Of a stretch of 64,000 nucleotides of DNA, positions 28,446-36,676 are shown in pieces. Position numbers and translations under genes: made by a program. Origin of the DNA: Campylobacter pinnipediorum subsp. caledonicus (GTDB lineage: Bacteria; Campylobacterota; Campylobacteria; Campylobacterales; Campylobacteraceae); contig NZ_CP017258.1 of NCBI RefSeq assembly GCF_002022005.1, forward strand, positions 310,001 to 374,000. Reading direction: 5' to 3'. The notes below the pieces were generated by a model that had not been told where the DNA came from, did not search any database, and saw only the letters and a list, made by a program, of their open reading frames with translations. How positions within the stretch are numbered: the stretch's first letter is position 1; every line of letters begins with the position of its first letter.

Positions 28446-29921
28446 ATGAGTAGTTTAAGCTTATTGTTAATCACGCCTTTAATAGGTGCATTAGTGCTAT
28501 TTTTTGCTCCAAAATGGCATAAACAACTAAATTTTATACATATATTAGTGTCAGGTTTGACTTCACTAATATTGCTTTTTAATGTTAGCAAAGTATTGCA
28601 AGATGGGGCTTTTTTTACTGATGATAAGTTCTTGTTTTTGGATGGATTAGGAAGTGTGTTTTTGGTTTTGATAGCAGTAACTGGCTTTTTGGTAAATTTA
28701 TATTCAACAACATATATGAAATGGGAAGTAGCTGATGGACATATTAATTTAGACACATTAAAAAAATACTACTCTCTTTGCCATGTGTTTATATTTACAA
28801 TGAGCCTTAGCGTTGTTTGTAATAATATAGCTTTTATGTGGGCAGCTATTGAAGCAACAACTTTGGCTTCTGTCTTTTTAGTTGCTATAAATAAAGATAA
28901 AAAATCTACAGAGAGTGGTTATAAATATATAGTTTTATGTTCTATAGGTTTGGCATTTGCTCTTTATGCAACCATACTTTTGTATTCAGTAACATTTACA
29001 AATCTAGGTGATGGAGAGTCATCTATGTTATATACAAGCATAATTGAAAATGCTAAAAATCTAAACCCAGATATTGCAAAACTTATATTTGTGTTTGCTT
29101 TGATTGGTTTTGGAACAAAAGCAGGTTTAGCACCAACTCATACATGGCTACCAGATGTTCACGCACAAGGCCCAGCTCCTATATCAGCTCTTCTTTCTGG
29201 CGTGCTTTTAAAATGCGCTATGCTTGCTATTTTTAGATATTACGCTGTTGTATCAAATGCAATTGGATTTGAATTTACACAAAATGTTATGCTTATTTCT
29301 GGAACAATCACTCTTTTTGTTGCAGCATTTTTCTTGATGCGTCAGCATGATGTAAAAAGAATGTTTGCTTATCACTCTATAGCTCATATGGGTGTTATTG
29401 CATTTGCTTTGGGTGTTGGTGGAAAAATAGGAATATTTGCAGCTATTTTTCACTGTCTGGCTCATAGTTTTACAAAAGCACTTGCATTTTGTTCAACCGG
29501 AAATATAGCAAGAATTTACGGTCATAAAGATATGAGTAAAATGGGCGGAATGGTAAAAATAGCACCTGTTACAACTATGATGTTTGGAGCAGCTGTTTGT
29601 TCGTTGGTTGGTGTTCCAGCTTTTGCTATATTTGTTAGCGAGTTTTTGGTATTTAAACAAGCTATAACAAGTGGACAATTTGGAGCTGTTGCTTTATTTG
29701 CTGTTGCACTTACTATAATTTTTATAGCAGACTTTTCACACTTTAATATGGCTAGTTTTGGCGAAAGTAAAGGCGAAATTGCTCACAAAAAAGAGATGAG
29801 TTTAATTGAAAATATACCATTGATAGCATTATGTGTTTTGATAGTTGTCTTTGGTTTGTGGCATGTAGATAGCTTTTACACTTTAGTTGAAAATGGCGTA
29901 AGAATAATAATGAGAGGTTAA
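28446..29921 (+). CDS. hyfF: Hydrogenase-4 antiporter-like subunit HyfF
   Basis: 491 residues from ATG 28446 (ggggg upstream; a GTG one codon earlier is less likely). NuoL/N-type protein with WAAIEATTLASVFLVAINKD, GFGTKAGLAPTHTWLPDVHA and KRMFAYHSIAHMGVIAFALG. Together with HyfB it would give two potential proton-translocating subunits. Confidence 0.94.
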   Translation: MSSLSLLLITPLIGALVLFFAPKWHKQLNFIHILVSGLTSLILLFNVSKVLQDGAFFTDDKFLFLDGLGSVFLVLIAVTGFLVNLYSTTYMKWEVADGHINLDTLKKYYSLCHVFIFTMSLSVVCNNIAFMWAAIEATTLASVFLVAINKDKKSTESGYKYIVLCSIGLAFALYATILLYSVTFTNLGDGESSMLYTSIIENAKNLNPDIAKLIFVFALIGFGTKAGLAPTHTWLPDVHAQGPAPISALLSGVLLKCAMLAIFRYYAVVSNAIGFEFTQNVMLISGTITLFVAAFFLMRQHDVKRMFAYHSIAHMGVIAFALGVGGKIGIFAAIFHCLAHSFTKALAFCSTGNIARIYGHKDMSKMGGMVKIAPVTTMMFGAAVCSLVGVPAFAIFVSEFLVFKQAITSGQFGAVALFAVALTIIFIADFSHFNMASFGESKGEIAHKKEMSLIENIPLIALCVLIVVFGLWHVDSFYTLVENGVRIIMRG

Positions 29922-29923
29922 AA

Positions 29924-31663
29924 ATGCGTGGCGATAATTTTATACAAATTTTAAAAACTAAAGTAAATGTGTTAGAGGTTACAAGACAGGCTGATGATCA
30001 GGTTACTGTTTTGGTGGATAGAAATGATCTACCTTTGGCTGTAAAAACGCTTTATTATGATATTGGTGGTTTTATAAGCACAATGATACCAAATGATGAG
30101 CGCGAACTTAATGGACATTTTGCACTATATTATGCTTTGTCTATGGAAGGTTCAAAAATGACAGAAAAAGATGATTTTTTGCCTGAAGATAAATGTTTTG
30201 TTACTGTAAAAACACTTATTCCAGCAAATGATCCTACTTTTCCATCTGTCACACCTCACGTTCCAGCTTGTGTTTGGTATGAAAGAGAAGCATATGATAT
30301 GTATGGTCTTGTAGCTGAGGGATTGCCTGATAAACGTCGTTTGGTTTTAAGTGATGATTGGCCTGAAAACCTACATCCGCTTAGAAAAGATGCGATGGAT
30401 TATCGTTATAGACCAGACCCTGTCGCACATCAAGATGAGCCAGATGCTGAGTTTTTGTTTCCAAAAGGCGATGGCGTTGTTGATGTTCCGCTTGGACCTT
30501 TGCATGTAACAAGCGATGAGCCTGGGCATTTTAGACTATTTTGCGATGGCGATGAGATAATAGATGCTGATTATAGGCTATTTTATCAACATAGAGGTAT
30601 GGAAAAACTTGCCGAAAACAGAATGAACTATGACCAAATGGGTTATTTGGCTGAAAGGGTTTGTGGTATTTGTGGATACGCCCATGCTATAGCTTGTATA
30701 GAGGCTGCTGAAAAGGCCATAAGATTAGAAATTCCTCTTCGTGCTCAAGCTATTAGAGTTATTTGTCTTGAAATAGAAAGACTTCACTCACACCTTTTAA
30801 ATATAGGTTTAGCGTGTGAGGTGACTGGTAACTATAACGCATTTATGCATATCTTTAGGGTTCGTGAGTATTCAATGGAGTTAGCTCAACTTGTTACCGG
30901 CGGTAGAAAAACTTATGGTAACGTTATCATGGGCGGACTTAGAAGAGATATGACCGATAATGAGATAAGAAAATCAATAGCAATCATAAATAAATTAGAC
31001 GTCCAAATAGATGAAATTTGGGATGCTGTTATGGATGATAAAAGACAGATAAGTCGCTGGAAAGGAGTTGGTATTCTTGATAGACAAGTAGCTCGTGATT
31101 TTAGTCCAGTTGGCCCAAATATGAGAGGTAGCGGATTTAAAAGAGACAATAGATATGACCATCCTTATGACTTTTTTAAACAGATAGAATTTGAAGTTGC
31201 TGTTGAACACGGTGGAGATGTATTTAGTAGAGAGATGGTTAGGTATAAAGAGCTAAAAAGCTCAATTCATATCATTAGACAATGTCTTGAACTAATGCCT
31301 CAAACATCTATAATGATAGATCCAAAAACAATGATTAAGCCTGAGAATTTTGCCTTAGGATACGATGAAGCACCTAGGGGTGAAAATGTGCATTGGATTA
31401 TGCAAGGAAGCGCTCAAAAAGTATTTCGTTGGAGATGTAGAGCCGCTACATACAATAACTGGCCTAGCCTTCGTTTCCAATTTAGAGGAAATACAATAGC
31501 CGATGCAGCTTTGATAGTATGTTCACTTGACCCTTGCTACTCTTGTACCGAGCGTGTTACAGTTGTTGATGTTAAAACTAAAAAGAGTAAAATTTTAACC
31601 GAAAAAGATTTAAAATTATATTCTCAAACATTAAAAGATTCTCCATTAAGGGAGTTAAGATGA
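29924..31663 (+). CDS. hyfG: NiFe-hydrogenase large subunit HyfG
   Basis: 579 residues. Residues 1-170 are the NuoC-like (30 kDa) domain fused as in HycE/HyfG (VWYEREAYDMYGLVAEGLPD). The catalytic domain carries both NiFe ligand motifs: RVCGICGYAHAIACIEA and DPCYSCTERV. After the last ligand, about 37 residues (VTVVDVKTKKS... to LRELR) form the tail removed by the HycI-type protease after metal insertion. It reduces protons to H2. Confidence 0.97.
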   Translation: MRGDNFIQILKTKVNVLEVTRQADDQVTVLVDRNDLPLAVKTLYYDIGGFISTMIPNDERELNGHFALYYALSMEGSKMTEKDDFLPEDKCFVTVKTLIPANDPTFPSVTPHVPACVWYEREAYDMYGLVAEGLPDKRRLVLSDDWPENLHPLRKDAMDYRYRPDPVAHQDEPDAEFLFPKGDGVVDVPLGPLHVTSDEPGHFRLFCDGDEIIDADYRLFYQHRGMEKLAENRMNYDQMGYLAERVCGICGYAHAIACIEAAEKAIRLEIPLRAQAIRVICLEIERLHSHLLNIGLACEVTGNYNAFMHIFRVREYSMELAQLVTGGRKTYGNVIMGGLRRDMTDNEIRKSIAIINKLDVQIDEIWDAVMDDKRQISRWKGVGILDRQVARDFSPVGPNMRGSGFKRDNRYDHPYDFFKQIEFEVAVEHGGDVFSREMVRYKELKSSIHIIRQCLELMPQTSIMIDPKTMIKPENFALGYDEAPRGENVHWIMQGSAQKVFRWRCRAATYNNWPSLRFQFRGNTIADAALIVCSLDPCYSCTERVTVVDVKTKKSKILTEKDLKLYSQTLKDSPLRELR

Positions 31664-32196
31664 AATTATTTGATGTAACAAAAAAATATGGAAAAGCTAC
31701 ATATGCTTATCCATTTGAACCTTACGTAGTCCCCGATAATTTTCGCGGACAGCCAAATTATACATATGAACTTTGTATAGGTTGTGCGGCTTGCGGTGTT
31801 GCTTGTCCATCTAATGCAATTGAGATAAAAATGAACGAAGAGCAAACTAGACTTATTTGGGAGTTTAGCTGCGGTCGTTGTATATTTTGCGGTCGTTGTG
31901 ATGAGGTATGCCCAACAGGTGCTATTAAGCTTAGTGATAGTTTTGAGCTTGCTGTTAAATTTGATAAGTCTGCGCTTATTCAAAGAGGAGAATTAGAAAT
32001 TCAAAGATGTAAATGCTGCGATAAACCTTTTACTCCAAAAAGACTTATAAATTTTAGCTATGCAAGACTAGAAAAAGCAAATTTATTGCCAAATAGACTA
32101 AAAGAAGCAAAAGAGTATTTATATATATGCCCTGAATGTAAAAAAGCAGCAGCTGTAAAAGAACTAACAACAGCTTCTGAATCAAACATAAGATAG
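31660..32196 (+). CDS. hyfH: Hydrogenase-4 ferredoxin subunit HyfH
   Basis: 178 residues, NuoI/HycF-like. CIGCAACGVACPSNAIEIKM and CGRCIFCGRCDEVCPTGAIK bind two [4Fe-4S] clusters. A third Cys set near the end (CKCCDKPF, YICPECKKA) forms a small zinc-like knuckle seen in relatives. Overlaps hyfG by four bases. Confidence 0.94.
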   Translation: MKLFDVTKKYGKATYAYPFEPYVVPDNFRGQPNYTYELCIGCAACGVACPSNAIEIKMNEEQTRLIWEFSCGRCIFCGRCDEVCPTGAIKLSDSFELAVKFDKSALIQRGELEIQRCKCCDKPFTPKRLINFSYARLEKANLLPNRLKEAKEYLYICPECKKAAAVKELTTASESNIR

Positions 32197-32209
32197 TAAG
32201 GGGGATAAG

Positions 32210-33034
32210 ATGAGTTTATATCAAGTTTCAGATAATATAAAAACAGCAAATGACCTAACAGCAAAATTGGAGCATTTGCAAAATATAAAAAGAAGTTTTA
32301 GTGTTTATAGAGTAGACTGTGGTAGCTGTAACGGCTGTGAGATAGAAATTTTTGCAGCAATTACACCTATGTGGGACCCTGAGCGTTTTGGATTTAAACT
32401 TGTAGCAAATCCACGCCATGCTGATATTTTAATCTGTTCAGGCCCTGTTACTAGACAGATGTATTATCCACTTCTTCGCGCATATGAGGCAACACCAGAT
32501 CCAAAGATAGTAGTTGCTTTTGGTGCTTGTGGTGCTAGTGGAGGTATCTTTCATGATGCTTATAGCGTTTGGGGCGGTATAGATAAGGTGATACCGGTTG
32601 ATGTTTATATACCTGGTTGTCCTCCACACCCAGCAAGTGTTATATATGGTCTTGGAATGGCACTGGGGATTATAGATCAAAAGCTAGAAAAAAAGAGCTA
32701 TGAAAATGATACAACTCTTGTACCAGAAGTAAAAGACTCAGTTATGGGCGATATACTTTTTGAAAGAGACTTGCAAGCCGAATCAAAAAGACTTATGAGT
32801 TATGTTTTTGGTAGAGAACTTTATAAAAAATATATAAGCGCTATAAGCTCTTCAAGTGATATTTATAATGTGGATATAACTAAAAATACTTTGCTAGAAG
32901 CGATCAAAAAAGAAGAAGATCCTAGATATGCTGAGTGTATGGCGATTTTACATAATGATATCTATTTAAAATATGCAAAAGCCGATAAAAGCTTTAGTAT
33001 AGACCCTAAAAAAGAGATTTGGGATAAAAGATGA
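32210..33034 (+). CDS. hyfI: NiFe-hydrogenase small subunit HyfI
   Basis: 274 residues, NuoB/HycG-like. DCGSCNGCEIEIFAAITPMW, LICSGPVTRQM, VAFGACGASGGIFHD and VDVYIPGCPPHPASVIYGLG supply the Cys ligands of the proximal [4Fe-4S] cluster (N2 equivalent). The C-terminal 90 residues are a polar extension. Confidence 0.96.
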   Translation: MSLYQVSDNIKTANDLTAKLEHLQNIKRSFSVYRVDCGSCNGCEIEIFAAITPMWDPERFGFKLVANPRHADILICSGPVTRQMYYPLLRAYEATPDPKIVVAFGACGASGGIFHDAYSVWGGIDKVIPVDVYIPGCPPHPASVIYGLGMALGIIDQKLEKKSYENDTTLVPEVKDSVMGDILFERDLQAESKRLMSYVFGRELYKKYISAISSSSDIYNVDITKNTLLEAIKKEEDPRYAECMAILHNDIYLKYAKADKSFSIDPKKEIWDKR

Positions 33035-33375
33035 TAAGAATTTTTAAACTTACAAAACGCCATATGGATGATAACGACAAAATGCCACGCGAGTTAAAAG
33101 ATATAAAAATATTTTCAACTTGCGTTGGTCATGGTGTTGGCACGATTGATTTTAGCGAACAAATAGCACAAATGAGCGAAGAAGAATACGAACAAATGCT
33201 AAATGAGTCTGGCGAGTATGTAAAGTTTAAGCTTGGAAATCTTAGTAAATATTTTGAAGTTGAAATTTTTACAGAGCATGCTTTAAAGCTTTTGCCACAA
33301 CTTTGTGACGGCAAACTTAAACAAATTCTACTAAATTTACGTGAAGGATATTTAGTTATTAAAAAGGATTTTTGA
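33031..33375 (+). CDS. hyfJ: HycH-like formate hydrogenlyase maturation protein
   Basis: 114 residues. FSTCVGHGVGTIDFSEQIAQ and FKLGNLSKYFEVEIFTEHAL are typical of the HycH/HyfJ family, needed for assembly of the large hydrogenase subunit. Overlaps hyfI by four bases. Family role is known in outline only. Confidence 0.85.
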   Translation: MIRIFKLTKRHMDDNDKMPRELKDIKIFSTCVGHGVGTIDFSEQIAQMSEEEYEQMLNESGEYVKFKLGNLSKYFEVEIFTEHALKLLPQLCDGKLKQILLNLREGYLVIKKDF

Positions 33376-33824
33376 TGAACAAAGCCGTTTTGTGTATAGG
33401 TAACCCTTTGCGTGGAGATGATGATGTTGGTAATGAGGTTGGACGATTAGTTTGTGAAAATTTAAAAGATTGGAAGGTTTTTTTTGGGGAAGATGTCCCT
33501 GAAAATGAGTTTGGTGCGATAAGAGATTTTGCTCCAGATATACTTATAGTCGTAGATGCTATGAGCGGATTTGATGATGAGAAGATTGAATTTTTTGATT
33601 TAAGTGATGATAGGGATTATATCTACTCGACACACAATCTACCAACTCCAATTCTTTTAAGTTATTTAAGAAAAATATGTCCTAAAACGCTTTTTTTGGG
33701 AATTAATGTTTTGCTTGAAAATGTTCTTGATTTTAAAGAGGGTATGAGTGAAAAAGCAAAACAAAGTGCAAAAAAAGCTCTTAAAAAGATTGAATTTATA
33801 GATGAAAATTTTAAAGGAGGTTGA
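33375..33824 (+). CDS. hycI: Hydrogenase maturation endopeptidase HycI
   Basis: 149 residues from ATG 33375, which overlaps the hyfJ stop (TGATG). CIGNPLRGDDDVGNEVGRLV, the nickel-sensing acidic residues (ENEFGAI, VVDAMSGF) and STHNLPTPILLSYL identify the HycI/HybD protease family. It removes the tail of HyfG after nickel insertion. Confidence 0.92.
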   Translation: MNKAVLCIGNPLRGDDDVGNEVGRLVCENLKDWKVFFGEDVPENEFGAIRDFAPDILIVVDAMSGFDDEKIEFFDLSDDRDYIYSTHNLPTPILLSYLRKICPKTLFLGINVLLENVLDFKEGMSEKAKQSAKKALKKIEFIDENFKGG

Positions 33825-33825
33825 A

Positions 33826-34686
33826 ATGTTAAATCCGGCACAAACAGCACAGGCTGTTTCAAGCTCAATGGAACACAAAGCTCACACTCCATTTATAAGT
33901 GTGGTCTTTTTGGCAATAATGGCGGGGGCTGCTATTGCTATGGGCGATATTTTTTGGGCTCACTCAACAGTAGGTATGGCCGAAAAACAATCAATAGGCA
34001 TGGCTAATTTTATAGGAGGTATAACTTTTTCTTGTGGTCTTATGATGGTTGTTTTTTATGGGGGACATCTTTTTACAAGTTCTGTTTTGTCAGGTGTAAG
34101 CGCTTATGACAAAAAATTAACACTAGGAAAAACGGTTGGCTATTGGATTTTAGTTTGGATTTGTAATTTTATAGGTGGTGCTTTGATCGCTTATATGTAT
34201 TATTATTCAGGGCTTCCTTTGAAATTTGATGGATATATTTTGCATCACTTTATACCAACTGGTATAAGTAAAATCTCAACTCCATTTCATGAGCTTTTTA
34301 TACGTGGTATATTTTGTAATGTTTTTGTTTGCATGGCTATTTGGACAGCAGCATCTGAAAATGACTTGGCGGGTAAATTTTTTGCAATTATGTGGATGAT
34401 AGGTGCTTTCGTTGCTTGTTCTATGGAACACTGCGTTGCAAATATGTTTATAATAACAGAGGCATTGATAGCAAAATCTCACTATTTGGCGATAAATTCT
34501 GGAGATATTAATGCTCTTGCTGGCTCCTTACATGGCGTTAGTGTCGATGGGTTAAATTCTCTTAATGTATCTAATTTTTTGATTAAAAATTTATTACCTG
34601 TTACTATGGGGAATGTTGTCGGGGGGCTATTCTTTGTAGGTCTTGTTGGATTTATGGTAAATAAATTTGATATGAAAAAAGCCTAA
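33826..34686 (+). CDS. focA: Formate channel FocA family
   Basis: 286 residues from MLNPAQTAQAVSSSMEHKAH; aaaggagg precedes this ATG. Six membrane helices of the formate/nitrite transporter family; signature segments GGITFSCGLMMVVFYGGHLF and CSMEHCVANMFIITEALI, with the pore His in SMEHCVANMF. It imports formate for the hydrogenlyase or exports it. Last gene of the hyf operon; a G6 run at 34621-34626 lies inside it in frame. Confidence 0.92.
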   Translation: MLNPAQTAQAVSSSMEHKAHTPFISVVFLAIMAGAAIAMGDIFWAHSTVGMAEKQSIGMANFIGGITFSCGLMMVVFYGGHLFTSSVLSGVSAYDKKLTLGKTVGYWILVWICNFIGGALIAYMYYYSGLPLKFDGYILHHFIPTGISKISTPFHELFIRGIFCNVFVCMAIWTAASENDLAGKFFAIMWMIGAFVACSMEHCVANMFIITEALIAKSHYLAINSGDINALAGSLHGVSVDGLNSLNVSNFLIKNLLPVTMGNVVGGLFFVGLVGFMVNKFDMKKA

Positions 34687-34693
34687 TTTTATC

Positions 34694-34727
34694 ATGTTGG
34701 CAGGTTTTTCCTGCTAACATTTTTTTT
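34694..34727 (+). terminator. Terminator of the hyf operon
   Basis: atgttggcagg-ttttt-cctgctaacat, an 11-bp stem with one G-U pair, followed by eight T's. It faces the convergent HTH gene. Confidence 0.88.
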
Positions 34728-34734
34728 GTTAAAC

Positions 34735-35052
34735 CTAATCACAAGTTAATATATATCCTGTTTCTGATACATTTTTTAGCTTTATGCCAAGCTCTCTTTT
34801 TAATCTTAGTATAGTGTTTTGAATAGCACCTTTACTTACATACTCATTATCATATACAAATTCTTCTATCATCTCATAGCTAACTAGTTTATTTAGATTA
34901 TAAGCAAATAACCAAAAGAATTTGTTTTGAAGATAAGATAGGTAAATTTCTTCTCCATTTTTAAATATCTTTTCTTTTTCTAAATTTATACTTATCTGAT
35001 CGTTTATTTTTGTGAGTTTTTGGTATTTTTCATAAGTTAAGGCTATTATCAT
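34735..35052 (-). CDS. Orphan response-regulator output domain
   Basis: 105 residues from MIIALTYEKYQKLTKINDQI. INLEKEKIFKNGEEIYLSYL, then LNKLVSYEMIEEFVYDNEYV and QNTILRLKRELGIKLKNVSE, is an OmpR-type winged helix, without the receiver domain. The start lies in the arm of a terminator hairpin, has no clear ribosome binding site, and follows dsbI in the same direction. Probably the stump of a full regulator, or a receiver-less regulator of the ass-dsb genes. Confidence 0.6.
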   Translation of the reverse strand: MIIALTYEKYQKLTKINDQISINLEKEKIFKNGEEIYLSYLQNKFFWLFAYNLNKLVSYEMIEEFVYDNEYVSKGAIQNTILRLKRELGIKLKNVSETGYILTCD

Positions 35053-35080
35053 AAAAAGGTCTAACAATAGACCTTTTTAT
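35051..35080. terminator. Perfect terminator after dsbI
   Basis: ataaaaaggtct-aacaat-agacctttttat, 12-bp arms. It overlaps the dsbI stop codon and the start of the orphan output-domain gene. Confidence 0.75.
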
Positions 35081-35709
35081 TATTTTGGATTTTTAACTGT
35101 TGTTATGATTTTACTAGTAAATAATACTAATAATACAATAAAACAAACAACAAAGCCAAGTAAAGTACTATCTGCCATAGACATAAAGTGTTGTGAAGGT
35201 ATCAAATACCAGCCATCTTGATATAAGTTTATGAAGTATTCTTGAATACTATTTAAAGTAACTCCATCTGGTATTACAGAGTTCTCAAATCCACAATCCC
35301 CAGTAGGTAAAAACCAATCAGGAGCCCATATGTGAAGTGGTAAGTTAAATGGATATGTTGGATCTGTTGAACAACCTTGAACACCAAAAGGATCATCGCT
35401 ATGTGCTGCCGCATGTATTCTAGCAAGCTTTACACTATACATAATTCCTTGTATTGCACCCCAAAAAGCAAAAGCATACCCAGGCAGTATAAAATAATTT
35501 TTCTTAGGGTTTATTGTAGCTAATATCCCACCAAGAGTCATACATAAAAATGCAAATCTTATATATACACATTGCTCACAAGGAGGCATATAAAGATAGT
35601 GCTGAAAGAAAGAGTGAGCTAAAACTACTAGCCCAGCACTTACAATTATCAACAATATCCAAGGGTATCTAGTATATTGCCAAGATGATATTTTTTGTAC
35701 TATATTCAT
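35080..35709 (-). CDS. dsbI: Disulfide oxidoreductase DsbI (DsbB paralogue)
   Basis: 209 residues, four to five membrane helices. First redox pair in MPPCEQCVYIRFAFLCMTLG, second in the periplasmic loop with VQGCSTDP and LPTGDCGFENS. The long loop with IWAPDWFLPTGDCG distinguishes DsbI from DsbB. It reoxidises DsbL and passes electrons to quinone. Two bases after dsbL; in uropathogenic E. coli the same trio assT-dsbL-dsbI is known. Confidence 0.92.
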   Translation of the reverse strand: MNIVQKISSWQYTRYPWILLIIVSAGLVVLAHSFFQHYLYMPPCEQCVYIRFAFLCMTLGGILATINPKKNYFILPGYAFAFWGAIQGIMYSVKLARIHAAAHSDDPFGVQGCSTDPTYPFNLPLHIWAPDWFLPTGDCGFENSVIPDGVTLNSIQEYFINLYQDGWYLIPSQHFMSMADSTLLGFVVCFIVLLVLFTSKIITTVKNPK

Positions 35710-35711
35710 TT

Positions 35712-36377
35712 TTAAAACCTATTTTTTAATAGTTCTTCTATAAGTTGTGCAAAACCATCTATTGATTTGATACTGCTTGTATAGATTAGATATTTACCAT
35801 TTACAACAAATGCTGGAACACCTTGAATTTTAGCTACATCATAGGCAGCATCCCATTTTTTAAGTAAGTCTTGAACTTCTGGAGTTTGTAACTCTTTATT
35901 GTATTCATCCATGCTCATACCAACAGCATCAAGACCTGTTTTTAAAAAAGCTGCTTCATTCTTACCAGCATCCCATCTCTCTTTTTTGTCATGATAGGCT
36001 TTATAGTATGCAAATTTAGCTTTTTTAAATAGTGATTTTTCATCTAAAAGACTAGTGCCATTTTTCATATCTTTAACAGCTAAAATAGCTAATATTTTAC
36101 TTCCAGCCTCACCATAATCACCTTTTGTTTTTAGATGAAATGGAACATATCTTAAACCAGCAACTTTTTCAACAACTTTTGGTGTTACACTTTTATCATA
36201 TTTATAACAAAATGGGCAAGCATAACTAAATACTTTTGTTAGTGTATTGTTTTCTACAGGTAGAGGATTTTCTAGTTTCATATAGTCCTTTCCTTCTGTA
36301 AAAGCATTTGCACTTAAAGCACCAAAGATAGCAACAGCTGACAAAAGTTTAGTTGTCTTAGTAAATAAAGATTTCAT
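35712..36377 (-). CDS. dsbL: Periplasmic thiol oxidase DsbL
   Basis: 221 residues from MKSLFTKTTKLLSAVAIFGA; aaggag precedes this ATG and the signal peptide (cleavage after SANA) would be spoiled by the longer frame. Thioredoxin fold with active site FSYACPFCYKY (CPFC) and cis-Pro loop IQGVPAFVV. It puts the disulfide into AssT. The CPFC dipeptide differs from the DsbA CPHC. Confidence 0.9.
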   Translation of the reverse strand: MKSLFTKTTKLLSAVAIFGALSANAFTEGKDYMKLENPLPVENNTLTKVFSYACPFCYKYDKSVTPKVVEKVAGLRYVPFHLKTKGDYGEAGSKILAILAVKDMKNGTSLLDEKSLFKKAKFAYYKAYHDKKERWDAGKNEAAFLKTGLDAVGMSMDEYNKELQTPEVQDLLKKWDAAYDVAKIQGVPAFVVNGKYLIYTSSIKSIDGFAQLIEELLKNRF

Positions 36378-36676
36378 AATAAAACTCCTTGCGATAAAAT
36401 TTTGATAATGTAATTTTATACAAACCAACTTCCAAAAAAATAACGCTAGTATAAATTTAAGATTAAATATATTGTTTATTTAAAAATTACTCAGTAATAT
36501 ATAAATTTAAATTAGGTATATAATTTAGTGTATTTGTATATTTAATTAATGCTGTTTTAATATTTGCGTGATTTATTTGTTATTTTATTTTTATAGAATT
36601 ATTTAAATATATAAATTTATTAAATATAAAAAATAATTTTTGTATTTAATATTTTAAATCAATAAGGAGTAGATCA
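36378..36676. promoter_or_regulatory. Divergent AT-rich control region dsbL/assT
   Basis: About 300 bases without a gene, over 80% A+T. The 13-mer atatataaattta occurs twice (near 36499 and 36607). It must hold the promoters of both units and probably a regulator site; no clear consensus is visible. ataaggag precedes assT. Confidence 0.5.

Noticed and set aside
33802-33825. Earlier start of focA (ATG at 33802)
   Set aside because: It would overlap hycI and lacks a ribosome binding site, while aaaggagg lies before ATG 33826.
34621-34626. G6 tract in focA as a phase-variation site
   Set aside because: Six G's are short for slippage and lie in a conserved Gly-Gly codon context; the frame is intact.
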